Assembly (NCBI GenBank): GCA_902729315.2
Contig: LR746272.1
Span: forward strand, 4,781,037 to 4,845,036
DNA from: Spirodela intermedia
Taxonomy: Eukaryota > Streptophyta > Magnoliopsida > Alismatales > Araceae
Length of the DNA: 64,000 nucleotides
Direction: 5' to 3'
This document shows positions 36,561 to 48,903 of the stretch, piece after piece. The translations under genes were made by a program, and so were the position numbers. Every line of letters starts with the position of its first letter. The stretch's first letter is position 1. The notes beneath the pieces were generated by a model. The model made no database searches. It worked only from the letters and a program-made list of their open reading frames with translations, and was not told where the DNA came from.

Positions 36561-38140
36561 TAATAAGTCTTCATTATCATGAGTTAATAATTAGTAAATA
36601 ATATACTTTTAACTTTAACTCATGATAAATAGACTTCTATTTTTATTAAAGTGTGAAAAGTGGTTTTCAGTTGATTAATGTGAATTTTTGGGTAATTATA
36701 TGATCTTATATGAATTTATATAATTTTTTACAGTCTTACTTTTGAGATAAATGAAGAAATAAAAATAAAAATAAAAATGTTACAAAATGGGAGGGACCTG
36801 TCAGCCAACCAGGCTTGTGAGCGGGTCGGAAGCGTAGTCGGGGAGTAGCCACAAGTAGGGGCTCGAGCGGTTTGGACCGATAGAGGCATGTGTGCGTCAC
36901 TCACCTTCCACGTCACTAGTGGTCAGCCGACTGTGGGACAAGGGAGTGGTCATACACGCGAGAGAAGGGATTTGCTTAGAAATCTAACCGATGCGGGACC
37001 GATAGAGGCAACTAGCATGGGTTCAAATCCTCATAGAGCCAAAATTCATATTTTTTTATTTGATTATTGCAACTTTCTTATAGATTGCCAGTGAAGGATT
37101 GAGCAACCAGAATCGCTAGATCATTGGCAATAATCTCGTCAATGCGATTCGTGGAACATTATTACTAAAATTATTGAACGTTTCACGATAAAAGGATTAT
37201 GAATCCATCGAGTAAAGCATCTCCGATTGATCGATGAACAAGCCATCGTCGGGAAGAGGACGATCTGTTAGGAGACGAGTCGCCACCTCTTGAGAGCATA
37301 CTAGATGCGATGAAGAGCCTCCTCTTGCTGCACGGATTTGAGGATAAAGCTCCCTAACATGTGCCCCACCTCCATCTAGCTCCTCTTCGTTGGGTGACAA
37401 CCACCGGAGAGCTGCAAAGTCGTCATTTTTCTGCTCCGTTAGATGACAGTCGTAAGAGATGATTCAATGACCCATTTCATTAATCTCTAGACTTCACAAA
37501 GAGATCTAGAGACTGCTCCTATCGTCTTTGTCTAAGGAGAGCCTTTGAGGATGTGGACACTACATGACAATCCTCTTGAATGCTTAGGATTCCAGTATAT
37601 TGTCAACACATCACCACTACAACGTCAGAACTTTGTTTTCTTACTTTCAACTTAATTTTTATTTCATTTAGTGATAATTTATTAATTTAAAATTTACCAA
37701 GATATACTTCATTTTATTACAATTCTTTTGGCTTTTATAAATCTTAATTTGATCAATTAAATCATCTATAATCACTTATGTAAGAATCATTAGGTGGAAC
37801 TCTATTTCTGCCCGATTCGTGTTTGCTGAGCACTGACATCATCCTAACGTCTGCACCCTTATTTCCTTTTTTTCGTGAATTTTAAATATATTTCCTTTTT
37901 AGTTCTTAGTATAAAATTAATAGAAAATAGTATTATTTGAGGAAAATTCTGAATAATTACCAGATATTATATTACATCCTTATGATTGATTTATAAAATT
38001 ACTACTATTTTTGGAAATTTTATTGAATTATAATTGATATATTTATTCATAAATATTTCTAAATATCTAAAAATTCGTATTTTCTAGTTTTATAAATTTT
38101 AGATTTACATGATTTAATATACAATGACTAAGTCACGTCA
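36561..38140 (+). mobile_element. Solo LTR, gypsy family E, opposite orientation
   Basis: Reverse complement of the 24,682-26,314 type. The right end reads ACTAAGTCACGTCA and the left end TAATAAGTCTTC (canonical TGATAAGTCTTC). Flanking bases GTATA and ATATA may be a decayed target duplication. A tRNA T-arm-like GGTTCAAATCC is at about 37,020. Confidence 0.8.
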
Positions 38141-38444
38141 ATATAGGTGCAACATCTTCATGAGTAAGTTAAGGTTTATTTTGTCCATTACTCTTATTCT
38201 CTTCTAATCATCACAACTAAACATTTGTTCTTCTCAGTTGTGTGCATTGCAATCATACATTTAAATTTTTAACTATCTTCGTGATCAACCAGAATATTAC
38301 CAATATTTCATCTAATAAGTGTTCTGTCAATTTATTATTTCTAAATTTTAAACTTGATCTGCTTAGACTTTAATTACAAGGATAGATCAAGCTAGTAAGG
38401 GACATGTATGTGTGCATCACTCTTCTTCCACATCATCGTGGCCA
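38141..38444. other. AT-rich spacer, nothing seen
   Basis: No repeat partner in the window and no open frame of note was seen. Confidence 0.4.
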
Positions 38445-39099
38445 ATATAAAGTGATTTTAATATTTTTATTAATATTTAATAGAAATAGTAAAATAGAAG
38501 GGTGAGGTGAGAAGAATAAAGGAGTGAAGAAAGGAAGGAGGAAAAGAGAGAGAGAAGAGAGAGGAGGAAATCTCATGTGAGATAAAGAGAGAGAAAGGTT
38601 TCATGAGAGAGAGAGGGAGAGAGAAGGAGAGATAGGGAGATCAATCATTGGAGAGAAAGGGAGGGAGATCAATCGATCGAGTGAGAGAGAGATCTCACAA
38701 GAGATGGAGAGAGAAGTAGTCTCATGAAAGAGAGAGATAAGACTAATAAAAAGGGAGGGAAATACAATCAACTTGTTTTCACGGTGACCATTATTCTCGG
38801 ACGAATGTGTGTTCGAGAATTCACACACATGACATGGGGTTAGTCGTGAATGTCTTCAATTTATTTTAAACATTGAACACTCATTAATCAAATTTTAATC
38901 TTAGTAATTTTGTATTTAAAAATATAAAAAATACTCATTATTCACAAAATATTGAAAATATGAATATGTCAAGATTCGATTATAAAAATCAATAGAAAAT
39001 AAGTTGAAAATAATCTTAGCTTAATTTCAAATAAGTTTTGGAGGATTCAAAAGAAAAATGAAGATCATTCATTAAGTTTTGAATTAGTTCTACTCATTT

Positions 39100-41116
39100 T
39101 GATGTAGGACGGGGCGAGAAACCCCTGTACTTGATCAATGAAACTCAAGTCCCGAGATGGGGCAGTCGGACCGATCTAACCACGTAACTTAAGCACAGGC
39201 AGGGTACCAATAGACAAGATCAACTCAGGATAACCCAGGGAAACACTCGATGATGGTAAACGTGAGGCCCTCTCAGTCCACATTTGGATAGACGGTAGAA
39301 CTGTTGTTGTGAAGTAGCCTAGGGCTGCAGCTCACGAACTGTGATGAGTCTGGCGCAGCATTGGAAGTCACGATCCAATAACCTGTCCTATCCTATCTAC
39401 ATGCTCCTGATGGTGGTAGAGATGAGCTGAGAAAACCCTTCGAAAGATAATTAAACTTAAGTAAGAAGGGGTACAGAGCTAACCTTCAGGGCTACATAGC
39501 CCGGCGGGTTGTGACGGAGCAGAGATCCGACAAAGGTAGGGACGTCCGGTGAAGAGCGATGCTCAGTGTCGACGATCAGTCCTGGTCGAGAGTCACGGAA
39601 GTTGTTGTCTTAGGCGTGGCACGGTTGGCGTGGGCGTGGGCCCGCTGGTGGGCCGAAGGGCACGCTAGGGGGTGCGGGAGGCAAGCTGCGCGGAGGCCTT
39701 AGGGCACACAGGAGCCGGTGCGTGGGGTGCGCGCAGCGGCAGCACTTCGGCGGGAAGGCCGAGCATCTGCGGTGCTTCGGTGGGAATGCCGAGCGTCTAC
39801 GGCACTTCGGCGGGAATGCCGAGCATCAGCGGCGCTTCGGCAGGTAGGCCGAGCGTCGGTGGTTGGGGTGGAAACCCAACCGTCGCCGGAAGGATCAGCC
39901 TCTCTGGTGGCGCCGGGAAGCGGAGCAGAGAGGAGACGATCCGGCCGACGATACCATGGAGGGTTGAGCTCTCCTGGTCTAAGCGGCGCCCGAAACGGCG
40001 CAACGGCGGCGGAGCGTCGGGAAACTCCAGCGAGGGCCTGTGTGGAGCTTGGACTGGTTCTAGCTCGTCGGCACGGCTGCAGGGTCTCTTCCGATGTCGG
40101 TGGCAGGTCGGTGTTCGTCGGCGAACGGCCAGCGACTGGGCGGAGTGGCGGAGAGCGGCTCCAGCGAGTTTATGGTGGAGTTCCGACGGAAGAGGCGGCA
40201 GTCGAACCGGGAGTCGAGAAACTCCGGCGGAGTGCTCGGCGACGGCTCGTGGGGAGGCGAAGCGAGCCCCTTTCGTCACGACGACGTGACGGGGTTCCAG
40301 TAGAGGCGGCGGCGGCTGCAGCGGCAACCATGACCATTTTGTCCAGTGACGGCGGCGAACTCCCGGGTGGCAATGAGATGGCTGGCGGCGGCAGTGGTCT
40401 CAGGCGGCAGCGGGACTTCTCGGGCAGCAGCGTCACGAGGAATGAAGTCCTCGAAGGGGGTATCAACGGTCTTCCTCTTCCTCAAAAATAAGCCTCAAGC
40501 CCACGAGGAACGAAGTCACGAGGAACATATTTTCTCTCAAAAATATGGCGCTCTTTGAGGGAGGGTCCTACCTCCCCTTATATGGGGGCCCACAAGTGGG
40601 CTAAGGGGAGGTGGGTCCACTTGAGGCCCTCAAGCCCATAAGCCACAAAGGCTACAAAAGGGGCTTATTGGGCCTCTTAAAGAGAGACCCAATAAGCTCC
40701 CCTAAAAGGAGAAAGAGGAGGGCCCTCTTACGGTGCTTAAGTGGGCCTCAAATGAAGACCCAAATAAGCCCCAAAAGAGGCCCAAAAGAAAGACACATAG
40801 GTCCCCCCCCTTAGGGTTTTAATTGGGCCTCAAAGAGAGACCCAATAAAACCCTAAAGAAAAGGAGACAAACAACAACACACAAACATAGAATTGGGCCT
40901 GCTAACACACAAATGCAAGGCCCAACAAGTCAATGTGAAAATACAAAGAAAGATATGAGTGAGCTCCAACTCGTTGTCATCACGGAGGTGGAATGTTGTT
41001 GTCCTAAAGGGGTCGTGTAGCGAAAGCTAGGCTCCTTCGTCTTCGCACGTCAATCGAGTTGAACTCAAACTGCTAGTGTCTCTTGAGCTAATGGAGATGG
41101 GTCCCGCTCACCATCA
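39100..41116. mobile_element. 2,017-bp insertion with TGATG/CATCA ends and 5-bp target duplication (solo-LTR-like)
   Basis: The element starts TGATGTAGGACGGGG and ends CCGCTCACCATCA, flanked by perfect CATTT duplications (39,095-39,099 and 41,117-41,121). The empty site survives in the opposite foldback arm, which reads straight through CATTTTAATC (reverse complement, near 43,780). TG...CA ends and a 5-bp duplication point to an LTR; the length would suit a solo LTR. It is much more GC-rich than its surroundings and contains a minisatellite. Long frames inside (39,672-40,289; 39,718-40,491) are on GC-rich repetitive DNA and not convincing genes. Confidence 0.8.
39743..39862 (+). repeat. 30-bp minisatellite, four units
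   Basis: Four consecutive units of the type CTTCGGCGGGAATGCCGAGC plus ten bases. In one frame each unit encodes a 10-residue repeat similar to GTSAGMPSIS. Confidence 0.8.
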
Positions 41117-42409
41117 CATTTTAATTGAAGTATGTATGAAACGAAAATAACTTGCTGTAAAATATAAATAAATGAAAAAAGTAGGTAAGTAAATACTAAA
41201 AATAGGAAATAAATTATTGTCCAAGTTTTGTTTGCCTCTTGGGGAACTAGAACCACGGGTGTGGCAGCTTGGTTTCGTCTAGATGTGCCACACTATGTCA
41301 GAAGTCGCAGAAGTATTATTTGGAAGTACTATGTCACTTGTTGGTGAGATCGACCAAAAGGAGGGGTCAACCACATTGTCACCATTGTTTGAGGGGGAAG
41401 GAAAGAGCAGACTACTCGCTAGAGGCTTTGAGTGTAGTCAGGGGAGGAAGGAATGAGCTTTTTGATTGCCGGAGACATTGATCGCAGAAAAGAAGGGAAG
41501 AATGGATTGTTGTATTCATGACTACCATTGGGATTTCAAAGATAATTGATAATGTCTATCTTACTAGATAATAATTAATTATTATCTTTATATCCTTAAT
41601 GGTGATACATCGAGAGCTTAAGTTCTCAATATCACGGTGCATCGCAAGCCACTGATTAGATGTGCTTGGTCACATGGTGTGCTAAAAGATGTAGGATCAA
41701 CTTGTCATGAACCACTATCGACTGGAAACTTAAGTCTCTATACCATGTTGGATCATCATTTATGGCCATGTGTGTGCTTAGCGGCGTTGGATTTGCAAAT
41801 TTCTAATAGATTACTTTACGCATCTAGTATCGTGGCATCTTGCTCACTGCATTATCTAGCTTTTCTAATGATGTGGCTCATTGAATATCACTAGTTCACA
41901 CTGTGCTCTACATGGCTTTCTTGAGACACGAAAATATTTAGTCTAACATCAAAAATACTTCAACGCATGAGTCAAATATAAGTCAAAGCTACCATCTCTC
42001 ATTGGAGATCCCTTCTCTTGAAATAAAATAATATCCTAGGACCATCTTGGGAGAAGGCAAAAAGGTGGTTCGCCCTCGCACGCACGTGTGTACGATGCTC
42101 CTTGCTCCATGACTAGTTGGCCATTGAGATGTGGTAGAGGAGTGATGCACATGTGCATGGAGCGAGTCCTTCACCACTTGAGCCCAGCTCGTGGTTCCCT
42201 CAATCTGAGTCCACCCACTTGACTGCAGTGCCCCTTCGAGTCAACTATTGAGTGTAGGCTTGCTAGGAAGCATAATACTTTTATGTTTTTAAAATAATAA
42301 AAAATTATGCTAAGTATTTTAACTTGAGACTTCTAAAATTAACAATATATTCTATATTTATTTTTTATGTTAAAAAAATAAAATAAATAATAAAACTAAT
42401 TTAAACACA

Positions 42410-42475
42410 AAAAACTAGCTTTAACAATCATCATTTCTTTGTTGCCTATAATGTGATCTATTGTTAAAGCTAGAT
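42410..42475. other. Apex of the foldback (stem and loop)
   Basis: The perfect stem CTAGCTTTAACAAT / ATTGTTAAAGCTAG encloses about 30 nt. It marks the symmetry centre of the 6-kb inverted repeat. Confidence 0.8.
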
Positions 42476-44502
42476 TTATGTGTCATAATTAGTTTTAACA
42501 TTTGATTTTATTTTGTTAACTTGTAGAATAAATATAGGATATATTGTAAATTTTAATTTGAAGTTCAAAATACTTAGTGTAATTTTTGATTATTAAAAAA
42601 AAACAAAATCTTTTGCTTGCTAACAAGCTGACACTTGGCACTTGACTCGGAGGGACACTGCAGTTGAGCGGGTAGACCCCAAATTGGGGGAGCCATGAGC
42701 TAGACTCGAGTGGCGAAGGCCTCACTCCACACACGTGTGCGTCACTCCCCTTCTACATTGCCAACCGATTGTGGAGCAAGGAGCGCCCATACACACTTGC
42801 ATGTGCGAGGGCACACCACCTTATTGCCTTCCCCCAATATGGTCCTAGGCATTATTTTATTTCAGAAGAAGGGATCACTATTGAGAGAGAGAAACTTTGA
42901 TTATATTCTGCTTAAACGATAGCAAACTTCAGATGTGGGACTAATTGTTTTTGTCCATTTTAGTGCAGCCATTTGAATCACGATGTGATCTAGTGGTATT
43001 CAACAAGCCACGTCATTGGATCACCCTGATCTTGCGGCTGGTGAATCACCACAATATTAGATGCGTAAAGTGATCCATTGGTGGTTCGTGAATCCGATGT
43101 CACTCAACATGCACTTGGCCGTAAAGGATGAACCAATGGCTAAGGAGGCACCACAATACTAAGAACTTAAGTTCTCAATTGGTAGCAGTTCGTGGCGGGT
43201 TGATCTTGTGTCAATCAAAGTGCTACGTGACCAAGCATATCTGATTCAACAGCTCTTGAAGTGCCACGATATAGGAAACTTAAGTCGTCACATGTATCAT
43301 CATTCGGGATATAAAAATAATAATCAATTATTATCTAGTAAAATAGATATTATTGATTATCTTTAAAATCCTGAAATTCGTGACTACAACAATCTATTCT
43401 TCCCTTCTTTTGCACAATTGACATCTTCGACAATCAATAATCTTCTTCCTTCCTCCCATGACTACACTTAAGGCCTCCAGCGAGTGGTCAACTCTTTCCT
43501 TCTCCCCCCAAATGATGGTGATAGCGTGTTTGACCCCTCTTTCAGTAAATCTCTCCAACAAGTAGTGTAGCACTTCCGGATGATACTTCTATAACTTTCG
43601 GCATGGTGTGGCATGTTTGGATGAAATCAAGTCGCTACATCGGTGTCTCTAGTTGCTTAGGAGGCGGACTAAACTTGGGCAATGATTTATTTTATTTTTT
43701 CAGCATTTACTTATCTATTTTTGTTATTATTTACGCTATACAACAAGTTATTTTCATTTCATGCACATTTTGATTAAAATGAGTAGAACTAATCCAAAAC
43801 TTGTTGAATGATCTTTGTTCTTCTTTTGAATCCTTTGAAACTCATTTGAGATCAAGCTAAGATCACTTTCAACTTATTTTCTATTGATTTTTACAATTGA
43901 ATCTCAATGTATTCATGTTCCTAGTGTTCCATGAACAATGAGTATTTTTTCTATCTTTGAATGTGAAATCACCAAGATTAAAGGTTGATTAATGAGTGTT
44001 AAATTGTTAAAATAACTTGGAGACATTCATGACTGACCTCATGTCATGTGTGTGAATCCTTGAGCACACATTCGTCTAAGAAAATAGGTTGACCGTATTT
44101 CTTTCTTTCTTCATTTTTGTCTTATTTCTCTCTCTCCCTCTCTCGTGAGACATCTTTTCTCTCTCCATCTCTCGTGAGATCTCTCCCTTATTCTCTCTCT
44201 CTCAATCGATCTCCCTCTCTCTCCTTCTCTCTCTCTCCGTCTCACATGAAATTTCTTTCCTTCTCTCTCTTTCTGTTTCTTTTGCGAGAGATCTCATCTC
44301 TTCTCTCTCTCGTAAGAGCTCTCTCTCCTCCTCTCTCTTTCTCTCCTTTTCACGAGAGATCTCATCCCTTCTCTCTCTTGTGAGAGCTCACTCTCTCTTT
44401 TTCTCTTTTTTTTTCTCCACTTTCCTTCCTTTATTCTTCTCACCTCACCCTTCTATTTTATTATTTATGTTAAATATTAAAAAAATTAAAATCAATTTAT
44501 AT

Positions 44503-45774
44503 ATAAATTAAATTAGTTTTTATGATAAATAAATCAATCTCCTTATGTTCGACTTGAGACTTACTTTTATACTAATATTTTATTAAGTCTTAGTTATAAA
44601 TATTATTAGATAGTGTGCATTTAAACACAATGACAAATGTATAGTATCTATCATGTTCTTTTTCTCAACCTCTAATTTGATAGTGTCCTCTATCATAGCC
44701 TCATTGATTATATGTAACTTCACTATTTTTTTTGTCTTTGAAATTTCAGCCTCAGCTTGAAATGATTGTTTAAGTGATTTTTCTATTGGTCTATTCATTC
44801 ATTATTCATGTGCTAATAGTGCTCTAATTAATTCATTTTGTGTATAAGTAGAAAAATTCTTAGATTGTTCAATGATAACAACGATATGATCAAATTTAGA
44901 AGACGAACTTCTTAAATTTTTTTTAATTCTCTTTTATGAAATATCTTCTTCAAATATTATCATTTGATTCATAATAACATATATTCCAAAAAAAAATCAT
45001 ACACTAACTCATCAAATTTCATGAAAATGTTTTCAAACTCTCTATGAAGGGTAAAGTTTCACATTCATAACTCTACCATCTCCACAAAATTCATCTTGTA
45101 AGATTTTCCATACTTCAAAAGAACTCATGCCATTAGCAATATATGGAAAGATTATTTCTGAAATAAATTACTGGAAAATTAATAATGCCTTAGCATTCTT
45201 TTTCTGAAAATATTTATTTTTTTGTTTAGAAATTTCTGTAAAACTAAAAACTGTCTTCATTTTAATGTTCCAAAAATCATAGTTTTCTCTACTGAAAAAT
45301 GGAACAAGAAGTTGTGAGAGGTTTAGGGGATTACCATTTGCCATTCCCATGGACAATCGCAATACCTCTTCACTTAAACTTTGATTTGAAACTTCAAACT
45401 CTTTGCTATGGCAAGAAATGTTCAAAACTCTCAAAAAAACTTCGCCAACCTTTAATTTTTTTCTCCTTGGACGTTGCTGTGCTTTCCATGGATGACAAAT
45501 GCCCAATACACGAATTTGGCTTTGATACCACTTAAAAGAAAATAATGGGAGGAAATCTTGGAGATAATATGTTCATTTTGTGGAAAAAATGATCGAGGAA
45601 GAGAGAGAAAAATAGATTTCTCACACACCAAAACCCTAAAAACCATGAAACGTCATAACTTATGTTCATGAGGAGAGAGAGTATTTATAACACTTAACTA
45701 CCTCATGTGGGCCAGCCCCCGTTTTGGCGCACTAAGGACGGAACAATATACTCTTCTTGCATTAAATACTAACA
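44503..45774 (-). mobile_element. Truncated Ty1/copia element: LTR, PBS and gag
   Basis: Read on the minus strand: a 242-bp LTR (45,533-45,774) begins TGTTAGTATTTAATG and has a TATA box (TTATAAATAC near 45,681-45,690). A PBS TGGTATCAAAGCC follows at 45,518-45,530. A gag start lies within 45,168-45,506 (LVPFFSRENYDFWNIKMKTVF) and further UBN2 gag homology at about 44,590-45,160 (KFDHIVVIIEQSKNFSTY, MNRPIEKSLKQSFQAEAE) with stops. Nothing of pol is present; the element is cut off at the foldback edge at 44,502. Confidence 0.82.
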
Positions 45775-46503
45775 TATCTACACACCCACGCCTACCTGTG
45801 CCCTCCCTTTCAACAAAGTTGTAGCTCGTTCTCTCTCTCTCTCTCTCTCTCTTCTGTCTCTCACGCTTGGTCGGTCTTCATCTCGACTACTCCTTTCCTC
45901 GTCGGGTTGGTTCTAGAAATATTGTAATGCGTTCGTGGGACCTGACAGCTGACGCGCACCGGGATATAACCGGTCGGAGTCGAGAAAACCGGGGCTTACC
46001 TTGTCAATTTTTGAGAAATGATTCCGAGATGCCGGCACAAAATTACGTAAATCTTCTTCCGGTGGTGCCTTCGTTAAGACTGGCAGCCGATGTCTGATTT
46101 CGGGCTGATCCATAAATCCGATGAGGACGCCCCAGTGACGGCGATAAGAAAACAAAACCTACCGTTGTTCACACGTAGAACTCCGTTATTCCTGACATAA
46201 TTTCCCCAGTCGAATATTGCGTGAAGATATTTTGTTAAGTAAACGAGGCTGCAGGGATACAGGAATGGTGTGGAAGTAACTTTGTAGGCAATCCCCTTCT
46301 CGTCAGAGAGTAGCCGTCAATGTCTCTCAACCACCACTATTTTGACCGATTATTGACTCGTCGCCCCCATTTTATGTACCAAAAGAGGCACGTTCATATT
46401 GTGGCGGATAGTGACGTCCAACTCGGGACGTCGAATACGAATCAACCAGGGACAGAAGAACCTGCGCAGTACAAGCGAACGGGCCAATCAGCACACCTCT
46501 AAC
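45775..46503. promoter_or_regulatory. Upstream region specific to TDC-C
   Basis: 45,775-45,830 matches the TDC 3' flank (20,578-20,636, same strand). A TC run follows at 45,830-45,852. 45,855-46,060 then matches the reverse complement of 23,700-23,900, the A-type upstream region, with roughly one difference in six bases. 46,060-46,503 is mostly private, with a short match to the TDC-B upstream region. A duplicated GCCAATCAGCAC occurs at about 46,483 and 46,513, the second within the shared block. Confidence 0.6.
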
Positions 46504-46910
46504 TTCAACGAGGCCAATCAGCACGCCAGAGGACCAGGTGAAGCCGACGCTTCCGGTCACCAACCACCCGGTCTTCATGCGACGCCGCCATAGGAAGCTG
46601 CCTGGCGCAAATAGGTCTATTGATAAGGAAAAAAATAAGCCGTCGATACCTACCATCCTACCATGCAGACGAGTCTTGGCGGCTGCTCACCACCAAGAAG
46701 GAGTCCGGCACCTCCTGTGCTCCGAGTCAAACCTTGCTGTTTCGTCGATACTGAGTCTTCTACACGATTCTCCCTATTTAAGGCAGCCTTCGTCCAGCGC
46801 TGAAGTCACAACCCCAGCGTTCCATCCCTGGTCGCTCTATACCTCCCTGTCTCTCCCACACCATTTCCCAGACAGTTGTCCAGAGGCTCTCCCTCCCGTG
46901 AGGAGTAGAG

Positions 46911-48566
46911 ATGGGAAGCCTCGACGCTAACTGCATCGCGTCTCCCAGAGGGTTCAGCCCTCTGGATATCGACGATTTCCGGCAGCAGGCCCATCAGACC
47001 GTCGAATTCATCTGCGAGTACTACAAGGGCATCGAGAGCCACCCCGTCGTCCCCCAGGTGGAGCCCGGCTATCTCCGCCGTCTCCTCCCCGAGACCCCCT
47101 CCGCCCAGCCCATGCCGTTCGCCAAAGTGCTGAGCGAGGTCCAGGCCACCGTCCTCCCCGGCATGACCCACTGGACCAACCCCAACTTCTTCGCCTACTT
47201 CCCCGCCACGCTGTCGTCCGCCGCCCTGTGCGGCGACCTGCTGGCCTCCGCCCTCAACCCCGTGGCCTTCAACTGGCTCTCCTCGCCCGCCGTCACCGAG
47301 CTGGAGAGCCTCACGTTGGACTGGCTGGCCCAGCTGATCCGACTCCCCAAGGGCTTCCTCTTCTCCGCCGGCGGCGGCGGGGTGCTCCAGGCCACCACCA
47401 GCGAGGCCGTGCTGTGCACCCTGGTGGCGGCCCGGAAGATGGTGCTGGAGCGCGCCGGCCACGACGGCGCCGACAAGCTCGTGGTCTACGCCTCCGACCA
47501 GACCCACTCCACCTTCGCCAAGGCCTGCAAGATCGCCGGCATCGCACCCGCCAACATCCGGATCATTCCCACGGCCCGGGAAGACTTGTTCTCGCTTCGA
47601 CCCGACTCGCTGCGGGCCGCCATGGAGGCTGACGCGGCGGCCGGCCTGCTCCCCGCCTACGTGTGCGCCACGGTCGGCACCACCTCCTCCACCGCCGTCG
47701 ACCCGGTGGCGCAGCTGGCCGAGGTGGCCGGCCGCTTCGGCGCCTGGGTGCACGTCGACGCGGCGTACGCGGGCAGCGCCTGCGTCTGCCCCGAGTTCCG
47801 CCACCATCTGGACGGGGTCGACCGGGTCGACTCCATCAGCATGAGCCCCCACAAGTGGCTGCTCACGGGGCTCGACTGCTGCTGCCTCTGGGTGCGGGAC
47901 CGCGCCCGGCTCACCACCTCGCTCTCCACGGATCCCGAGTACCTCAAGAACCGCGCCACCGAGTCCGGGCTCGTCGTCGACTACAAGGACTGGCAGGTAC
48001 GGCCCTCTTCCTTCCCTCACCGCTCTCCAACAGCGAAAAACTCCGTGTTCTGCGGGAATTCCCATCGATTCCCGATTCAAATCTCCGTATCTCCCCTTCC
48101 AACGTAGCTCACATCTAAAGTCTGACCTCTTTTCTTCTGCCAACAGATCGGCACCGGCCGGCGGTTCAGAGCACTGAAGCTGTTCATGGTGATGAGGTGC
48201 TACGGCACCGCGAACCTGCAGTCGCACATCCGGAGCGACGTCCGGATGGCCCGGGGCTTCGAGGAGATGGTCGCCGCCGACACCCGGTTCGAGGTCGTCG
48301 TCCCGCGGCGGTTCGCTCTCGTCTGCTTCCGCATGCGGCCGCGCCGCGCCGGTGCGGACGGCGAGGCGGAGGCGGACGCAGCGAACCGAAGGCTGCTGGA
48401 GGAGGTGAACAACAGCGGCGGGATCTACGCCACTCATACGGTCATCGGCGGGATCTACGTCATCCGCTTCGCGGTGGGCACTACGCTGACCGAGGAGCGG
48501 CACGTCAAGGCGGCCTGGGAGCTCTTCCGGGCCAAAGCCGACGCCGCCTGGGAAGCAGCCCAGTGA
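46911..48566 (+). CDS. TDC: TDC-C: predicted tryptophan decarboxylase
   Basis: Exons 46,911-47,996 and 48,147-48,566 encode the same 501-aa enzyme as copies A and B. The intron (47,997-48,146) is also unchanged. It is in tandem with TDC-B (15,004 bp start to start) and faces TDC-D tail to tail, with 10.1 kb between stop codons. The proximal 407 bp upstream are shared with the other copies; the distal upstream sequence is an older, diverged relative of the A type. Confidence 0.95.
47997..48146 (+). other. TDC-C intron (150 bp)
   Basis: GT-AG, phase 0, same sequence as A and B. Confidence 0.93.
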
Positions 48567-48871
48567 TCCCGCGTTGTTACGGCCGAGTTTTTATCCACGG
48601 TTCGACCTTGCAAAACCCTGGATGGGACCGTCGCCAAAGGCTTGCAATGAGTCGACCTCAAGGATCGATAAAAATCCATGTGGACGCTGCCTGAGGAGAG
48701 ATTTCCGCTGTCGTACTACTGTGCGATGTGGGCAGACGTACACACATTTTTTTAGATTCAACGGGTGTAAAGGCGTATGAGCATATGGTTTTGTCCATAA
48801 TTACCGGATAATTTTCAATTCAATACTGTTTTTCCCCTTGCAAGTACCGGATAATGTGTGTGTGTGTGTGT

Positions 48872-48903
<32 letters not shown>

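Larger units (their letters stand above)
38445..44502. repeat. Giant foldback: about 2-kb inverted arms around a 30-nt loop
   Basis: Left arm 38,445-42,428 (excluding a 2-kb insertion at 39,100-41,116) pairs with right arm 42,457-44,502. Pairs seen by eye: the ends AATATAAAGTGATTTTAAT / ATTAAAATCAATTTATAT; GGGTGAGGTG at 38,500 with CACCTCACCC at 44,441; the GA-rich 38,535-38,740 with the TC-rich 44,115-44,400; 38,760-39,094 with 43,765-44,090; 41,250-41,950 with 42,950-43,660; and CTAGCTTTAACAAT with ATTGTTAAAGCTAG at the loop (42,415-42,473). The arms are diverged (perhaps 75-85%), so it is old. No transposase is inside. Confidence 0.85.

Noticed and set aside
39743-39862. Possible CRISPR-like array
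   Set aside because: Head-to-tail 30-bp units without spacers in plant DNA; an ordinary minisatellite.
39672-40491. GC-rich 205- and 257-codon frames as a gene
   Set aside because: They lie inside a mobile insertion, overlap each other and antisense frames, and contain a minisatellite; no domain is recognisable.
44117-44383. Ser/Leu/Phe-rich 88-codon frame
   Set aside because: It is the TC-rich part of the foldback arm, mirrored by GA-rich DNA at 38.5-38.8 kb.
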